Assembly (NCBI GenBank): GCA_041493205.1
Contig: JBGPYM010000033.1
Location: 1 to 17,787, forward strand
DNA length: 17,787 nt
Direction of reading: 5' to 3'
Origin: JBGPYM01 sp041493205
Lineage (GTDB): Bacteria; Bacteroidota; Ignavibacteria; UBA10030; UBA6906
This document shows, piece by piece, positions 13,926 to 17,787 of the stretch (position 1 is the first letter of the stretch; every line of letters starts with the position of its first letter). A program made the translations under genes and the position numbers. The notes below the pieces were generated by a model. That model saw only the letters and a program-made list of their open reading frames with translations, did not search any database and had not been told where the DNA came from.

Positions 13926-14576
13926 TCAGACAGGAGTCCGGTGCTTGTCCGCCCAATAGGCCCAGATAATAAACAACCAGGCAGCGTTCCCTGCGATGGC
14001 GATCACGCCAGGTTCCGGCGGCGGCGGACCGAACAGGTTGGAGAAGTAGATGACCAGGATGATCCCCATGAGACCCCAGAAGGCGAGCGACCCGATCCTA
14101 TCCTTCTTTTTCGTGGTCCGCACATAGATCAAGATGCCGACGATGAACATGCCGAGCTCCACGATCAAAGTCCCGGGGATTGAATTCCAGAGGCCGAGTC
14201 CGAACCGTTGTTCACCGCGAAACGTGAGAGGGAGGTCCGGCCGGTGCGTGAGGAAGTCGAGGACCCAGTGGCTGAGGACGCAGAGGCCTGCGACAATGGC
14301 GCCGGTGCGGTACTTCCGTATGGCAAAATAGAGCACGCCGAAGAGGAGCGCCCAGAGAGCCGTGCCGAGGAGACTATGGGAGATGGGGTAATCGTAGAAG
14401 TCGAGAGGCGTGACGGCAGTATTGCCCGGGTCGAGGCGGACGTGTTCGACACCTGCCAGGAGGAAGAGGGGCCAGAGCAGATCCACGAGCTGGGCGCCGA
14501 TGAAGAGCGTACCGAGGGATGTTTTCGGGGCCGCTTTCTTGGCAGCCAGCGCAACGGCATAGTGACCGATGAACAT
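13926..14576 (-). CDS. DUF457/YdjM-like membrane protein (putative membrane-bound metal-dependent hydrolase)
   Basis: A 216-residue polytopic membrane protein. The family pattern of polar residues set in hydrophobic helices is visible: FIGHYAVAL with His5, GAQLVDLLWP with Asp32, ISHSLLG with His67, and SHWVLDFLTHRPDLP with His103, Asp107, His111 and Asp114. These are the presumed metal ligands of the DUF457 'metal-dependent hydrolase' group; the activity of the family is not well established. GAGG lies 6 bases before the ATG. It follows the metallophosphoesterase gene on the same strand with a 26-bp gap, so the two are probably co-transcribed. Its stop is 3 bp from the stop of the second SDR, so the two transcripts must overlap. 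Confidence 0.78.
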   Translation of the reverse strand: MFIGHYAVALAAKKAAPKTSLGTLFIGAQLVDLLWPLFLLAGVEHVRLDPGNTAVTPLDFYDYPISHSLLGTALWALLFGVLYFAIRKYRTGAIVAGLCVLSHWVLDFLTHRPDLPLTFRGEQRFGLGLWNSIPGTLIVELGMFIVGILIYVRTTKKKDRIGSLAFWGLMGIILVIYFSNLFGPPPPEPGVIAIAGNAAWLFIIWAYWADKHRTPV

Positions 14577-14602
14577 GAGGCACCTCGATCATTGTGAGAC
14601 AA

Positions 14603-15307
14603 TCAAAATCCGTGAGAGAGCCGGGCTGCGAGAACCTGGGGGAGACCGGCATTCATGATGGCTGCGGCAGCACCCGGGATGTCATAATCAGACCGGACAT
14701 TATCGTAGTTCCACTCGCCGGTATCGAAGAGGCCGAAGCTGAGCTGGGGGTTGCCATCGCGTGGCTGGCCGACGCTCCCCGTATTAATGATGAATCTCAT
14801 CCCCTTCTTGAGAGCGAACGTCTTGAGGTTTTCTCCGCACACAACGGGAACGTGCGTGTGACCGATGAAACAGATTTCCGTCGAGAAGTGGCTGAACTGG
14901 AGTTGAGCCGTTTCAAGTGAAAGGACGTAGGTCCATTCGTTCGGGGCGTCGGGACTTGCATGGACGATAGTGCATCCTGCTGCGGTCTGGATCATCGGGA
15001 GCGTGGAAAGATAGTCAAGGTTGTCCGGAGTCAGCGTTTTATTGGTCCAGACGGCCGCGGTCTTCCCTGGGCCGGTGAAGTAGTCGGCGTGGGAGAGGTC
15101 CGTTGCGGCGAGATCGTGGTTTCCTTTGACGGTTGTGCTGCAGTGTTTCCGGACCAGGGCGACACATTCGTTAGGATTTGCGCCGTAGCCGACGATATCG
15201 CCAAGGCAGAGAATATCATCCACCTTTGACCGGTCGATGATCGCCAGGGCAGATTCTAGCGCCTGGAGATTTGCGTGGATATCAGAGAGGATCGCGATTC
15301 GAGCCGT
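14603..15307 (-). CDS. YfcE/calcineurin-like metallophosphoesterase with non-canonical start
   Basis: A metallophosphoesterase of about 234 residues. Metal-binding motifs are complete only if the 5' extension is included: Asp9-x-His11 (LSDIHANLQALE), Gly36-Asp37 (CLGDIVGYG), Asn63-His64-Asp65 (GNHD), His88-region VHASPD, and GHTHVP (149-154). The first canonical in-frame start is GTG at 15221-15223, which would remove the essential DxH motif. Upstream, the frame stays open to a TAA about 90 bases before the motif but has no ATG, GTG or TTG. An ACG at 15305-15307 follows AAAGG by 7 bases and sits exactly where relatives begin (M-x-RIAILSDIHAN), so I place the start there; ATT at 15340 is an alternative. 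Either a rare start codon is used, the ATG was lost by one base change, or the base is a sequencing error. It is followed by the DUF457-like gene. Confidence 0.8.
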   Translation of the reverse strand, partial: TARIAILSDIHANLQALESALAIIDRSKVDDILCLGDIVGYGANPNECVALVRKHCSTTVKGNHDLAATDLSHADYFTGPGKTAAVWTNKTLTPDNLDYLSTLPMIQTAAGCTIVHASPDAPNEWTYVLSLETAQLQFSHFSTEICFIGHTHVPVVCGENLKTFALKKGMRFIINTGSVGQPRDGNPQLSFGLFDTGEWNYDNVRSDYDIPGAAAAIMNAGLPQVLAARLSHGF

Positions 15308-15377
15308 AGATGCACCTTTGGAGTGAGAGTTCTTCCTAATATATCGAAATCTGATTCTTATACTAAGGCAATTTGAT

Positions 15378-15391
15378 CGTAGAATTCTACG
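15378..15391. promoter_or_regulatory. Perfect 14-bp palindrome, possible operator
   Basis: CGTAGAATTCTACG reads the same on both strands with no loop, which suits a dimeric DNA-binding protein better than an RNA hairpin. It lies 71-84 bases upstream of the proposed phosphoesterase start and about 500 bases upstream of the autokinase gene, in AT-rich DNA where promoters are likely. Confidence 0.35.
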
Positions 15392-15860
15392 TTAATGACG
15401 TGAAAGTTTTTTTTGAACCAGGAAGCTAAGTTCTTGCATGATGGTGATGCGTTCTATAGATTAAACACGACAAATCTCCTTCTTCTACAAGATCCACCTG
15501 TCGGGCAGTTTCTCACAGGGAAGCCGGCAGACGGACCGATCATTACACAAGACACCTTCAGTTTTCCCTTTCAACCGTGCCAGCGGGTCGCAGCGATATT
15601 CGTTGCGATGTGAGTTTCCTGTTCCTTGAATTACACGCAGCGCATTCCCATTCCCCCCAACCGCACTTCGGACTGCACTTTCTGCAACCCGCTCTACTGA
15701 CGGTCGTTGAGAATTCCGCTGATTAGTCGCTTTACCTCTCGCTTCGGTAACCTCCGTTCTTAAGGTACCTGATAACTCCCCCAGCGTCGCGCAGGTAATA
15801 ATTGCTTGTGCGCGGCATGATGGAATGTCATCGTCCGTACCTACGGCAAACTATTTCAAC

Positions 15861-15878
15861 TTTTCTCACGTGAGAAAA
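15861..15878. promoter_or_regulatory. Perfect 18-bp palindrome next to the autokinase start
   Basis: TTTTCTCACGTGAGAAAA (15861-15878) is a perfect, loopless palindrome centred on CACGTG. It ends 11 bases before the ATG of the autokinase gene and covers the position where a ribosome binding site should be. No AGGAG-like sequence is present there. It could be a protein operator, or a short hairpin in the leader RNA that controls translation. Confidence 0.5.
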
Positions 15879-15889
15879 AATCTGGCATC

Positions 15890-17787
15890 ATGGCACATTC
15901 GATCGATGTGAAGAAGCCCGGGTCCAATGGCAATTCGCCCCGGAAGCCCGCGCAGGAACTCACCCTTGCCGAGCAACTTTCCATACTCCTCAGAGGAAAG
16001 AGAACGATCTTCCTCACCTTTGCAATTGTCACGGCGGGTACGACAATTTACACGTTCACGACAAAGCCGGTCTATGAGGCATCGGCGCTTGTCCTGATCG
16101 ACATGAAGGGGACCAAAGGATCTCTCCCGTTTTCCTTTGACATCCTCGGGGCAGGAACGCTCAACAAGATCACGAATGAGCTTGAGACATTGAAATCACG
16201 ATCCCTTGCCATGGCCGTGATCAAGTCCCTCCAGGAGAAAAAACATCTTGACCCTGCCGGAAGGCTCCCGATTCCGATCATCCAGCCCCCTACAGACGAG
16301 GAACCAGCCGCTGGAGCTGCCACGCCCGGGCTTATCACCGAGCGCCTCGATAAGGTAGTCGATTTCGTGCCGATTCGTGAGTCGGACATCATTAAGATCA
16401 ACGTCCGGAGCACCGATCCACGCGAAGCCGCGCTGATTGCGAACACATATGCGGACTCGTACGTCGCCAGGAATATGAATACGAGCCGCACGCGCTCCCG
16501 CGCCGTACGAGAATTCCTTCAATCCCAGAGGGAAACAAAAAAACAATCACTTGACACAACCGAAACGGCCCTGCAGACCTACATGCGCACTTCAGGGACC
16601 GTCTCACTTGACGATGAGACCAAGAAGATCGTCGAACAGCTCTCGCAGCTTGAAGCAACCCGGGATGGAATCGAAGTCGAAATCAGCTCGCGCGACAAGA
16701 CGCTGGCATCATACAAAGACGAACTGGCACGTCAGGAACCTGCGGTCGCGAGATCAATCGGAGAATCGAATGATAGTTATGTGAAACTTCTGCAGGAGCA
16801 GCTCGCAAAACTGGAAGTACAGCGGGACGTAGTCGTAGCACAAAACCCTTCGCTGATGGGTCAAAAAATATACTTTGACAAACTAGAGGAGATTGACAAA
16901 CAGATTGCGTCGCTGAAGGAAAAGCTTCAGAGCCGCACGTCAGATTTTCTGAGATCGATCGTCCCATCAATTCCAGGCGAGGGAAGCGCTGGTTTCCTCG
17001 CCCAGACCAAACAGAAGATCATTGAACAACAGATAGAACTGGATGGATTGCAAGCACGGAAGCGGGCTCTGACAGATGTAATTACCGAGTATGACAAGCA
17101 ATTCAATCTGATCCCTCAGAAGAGTATTGACCTTGCCCGGCTCCAGCGGGCCCGGCTGAGCAGTGAGAAACTCTATTTGCTTGTCGAAGAAAAGTTTAAC
17201 GAAGCGGCGATTACGGAGAAATCTGGATTCGGCTATGTCGACATAATTGATCCCGCACTCGTCCCCGTAAAGCCGGTGAGCCCCAAGGTAATACTCAATT
17301 TGATACTTGGCATTCTCGCCGGGCTGGGGGTAGGCATTGGGATCGTCCTCTTTCGGAATCGCCTCGACATTCTCATTAGAACACCAGAGGATTTGAAACG
17401 CAACGGGCACACAGTCCTTTCCACTGTAAGCCGGATGCAGGAGATCCCTGCTGCCAAGCGACAAGCCACATTGAAAGGCGGGGCGCAGGACCGGTTTGAT
17501 GAGCATTTAGTAACATTCTATAGTCCCCTCTCGCCTCTTGCAGAATCCTACCGGCGTCTACGGACGAATGTTCAGTTTGCGCAGGTCGATTCTCCAGTCA
17601 AAAGTATAGTCGTCACAAGCCCCAACCCATCCGAGGGCAAGTCCACGACAGTCGCCAACCTTGCGATTGCCTATTCACAAACCGAAAAGCGTGTGCTTCT
17701 TGTCGACGCTGACATGCGCAGGCCAGTGCTTCACAAACTTCTTAAGCTACGAAAGAATCCGGGTTTGACCGACTATCTCCATGGCCA
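15890..17787 (+). CDS. Wzc-like polysaccharide co-polymerase / BY-kinase tyrosine autokinase (3' end outside window)
   Basis: An open reading frame of 632 complete codons runs off the window end with no stop. The N-terminal Wzz-type domain has a first membrane segment at about residues 37-55 (TIFLTFAIVTAGTTIYTF). A long periplasmic part is rich in coiled-coil-like heptads at about 200-420 (QLEATRDGIEVE, LQEQLAKLEVQRD, LEEIDKQIASLKEKL). A proline-rich stretch (PALVPVKPVSP, about 455-466) precedes the second membrane segment at about 467-488. The cytoplasmic kinase domain then begins, with Walker A PSEGKSTT (Lys584) and Walker A' LLVDADMRRP (Asp606, Asp608). Such proteins control chain length and export of capsular or exopolysaccharide and autophosphorylate on a C-terminal Tyr cluster, which lies beyond the window. 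The ATG at 15890 is the first start after the in-frame TGA at 15818-15820; no ATG, GTG or TTG lies between. There is no clear ribosome binding site; the 18-bp palindrome occupies that position. Codon choice is more AT-tolerant than in upstream genes. Confidence 0.93.
   Translation, partial: MAHSIDVKKPGSNGNSPRKPAQELTLAEQLSILLRGKRTIFLTFAIVTAGTTIYTFTTKPVYEASALVLIDMKGTKGSLPFSFDILGAGTLNKITNELETLKSRSLAMAVIKSLQEKKHLDPAGRLPIPIIQPPTDEEPAAGAATPGLITERLDKVVDFVPIRESDIIKINVRSTDPREAALIANTYADSYVARNMNTSRTRSRAVREFLQSQRETKKQSLDTTETALQTYMRTSGTVSLDDETKKIVEQLSQLEATRDGIEVEISSRDKTLASYKDELARQEPAVARSIGESNDSYVKLLQEQLAKLEVQRDVVVAQNPSLMGQKIYFDKLEEIDKQIASLKEKLQSRTSDFLRSIVPSIPGEGSAGFLAQTKQKIIEQQIELDGLQARKRALTDVITEYDKQFNLIPQKSIDLARLQRARLSSEKLYLLVEEKFNEAAITEKSGFGYVDIIDPALVPVKPVSPKVILNLILGILAGLGVGIGIVLFRNRLDILIRTPEDLKRNGHTVLSTVSRMQEIPAAKRQATLKGGAQDRFDEHLVTFYSPLSPLAESYRRLRTNVQFAQVDSPVKSIVVTSPNPSEGKSTTVANLAIAYSQTEKRVLLVDADMRRPVLHKLLKLRKNPGLTDYLHG

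Larger units (their letters stand above)
15308..15889. other. 582-bp intergenic region upstream of the polysaccharide autokinase gene
   Basis: No gene is supported here. The region is visibly more AT-rich and pyrimidine-rich on the + strand than the rest of the window. It contains a T8 run at 15407-15414, a perfect 14-bp palindrome (15378-15391) and a perfect 18-bp palindrome (15861-15878). It must hold the minus-strand phosphoesterase promoter and the + strand autokinase promoter, but no clear -35/-10 pair stands out. A TTG-initiated 66-codon frame at 15413-15613 has no ribosome binding site and no recognisable similarity. I see no ops/JUMPstart-like motif, no recognisable riboswitch and no tRNA. 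Confidence 0.5.

Noticed and set aside
14603..15223. Annotating the phosphoesterase from the GTG at 15223 as a complete 206-residue protein.
   Set aside because: This would omit the DxH metal-binding motif that is plainly encoded in the same frame just upstream.
15413..15613. A 66-codon open frame starting with TTG in the large intergenic region.
   Set aside because: No ribosome binding site, a rare start codon, no recognisable domain, and composition like the surrounding non-coding DNA.
15308..15889. Checked for a riboswitch, an ops/JUMPstart element or a tRNA upstream of the polysaccharide gene.
   Set aside because: No matching consensus or cloverleaf could be recognised by eye.
15816..15892. 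CATGATG (15816-15822) is complementary to CATCATG covering the autokinase start codon, which might sequester it.
   Set aside because: Only 7 bp across a 63-base loop; easily chance, and the 18-bp palindrome between them is a much stronger structure.

Overview
The window (17,787 bp, GC-rich by eye) reads as chromosomal DNA of a Gram-negative bacterium. Supporting this are two lipobox lipoproteins, several Sec-type signal peptides, periplasmic glycosidases and a Wzc-type polysaccharide co-polymerase/tyrosine autokinase. Most genes have clear AGGAG-type ribosome binding sites. The mix of a secreted GH127/GH2/mutarotase cluster, exported PAP2 phosphatases and GC-rich hairpin repeats would fit a GC-rich member of the Bacteroidota/Ignavibacteria (FCB) group. 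That placement is a low-confidence inference; Acidobacteria- or Verrucomicrobia-like lineages are not excluded. I found no tRNA, rRNA, CRISPR array, transposase or phage gene.

Layout. (1) 1-3090: two REP-like hairpins, then pterin-4a-carbinolamine dehydratase on +, facing a minus-strand block of an uncharacterised lipoprotein and two tandem paralogous PAP2 phosphatases. (2) 3312-8662: a tight three-gene + strand carbohydrate operon with a lipoprotein aldose 1-epimerase, a GH127 beta-L-arabinofuranosidase-type enzyme carrying an extra C-terminal domain, and a GH2 glycosidase joined by an ATGA overlap. Together they look like a periplasmic unit that removes arabinose/galactose-type residues from plant-like or exopolysaccharide glycans and equilibrates the sugar anomers. 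(3) 8669-9255: a small minus-strand membrane protein and a structured divergent intergenic region with a strong intrinsic terminator inside a long inverted repeat whose two ends are TTGACA. (4) 9256-13922: a five-gene + strand operon (DUF3108-like protein, extended SDR, CPBP/CAAX-type membrane protein, AUR1/PAP2_3-like integral membrane enzyme, second extended SDR) with ATGA overlaps at two junctions. It is the best candidate here for an undescribed pathway, probably a membrane-lipid modification route. (5) 13926-15307: a minus-strand pair, a DUF457/YdjM-like membrane protein and a YfcE-like metallophosphoesterase whose DxH metal motif is only included if translation starts at a non-canonical codon. 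(6) 15308-15889: a 582-bp, compositionally different intergenic region with two perfect palindromes. (7) 15890 to the window end: the 5' part of a Wzc-like tyrosine autokinase, probably the first gene of an exopolysaccharide locus.

Most worth following up: the five-gene lipid-like operon; the tandem PAP2 pair that lacks two canonical phosphate-binding arginines; the missing start codon of the phosphoesterase; the terminator arrangement that may let the glycosidase transcript run antisense across the next gene; and the 18-bp palindrome just before the autokinase gene.
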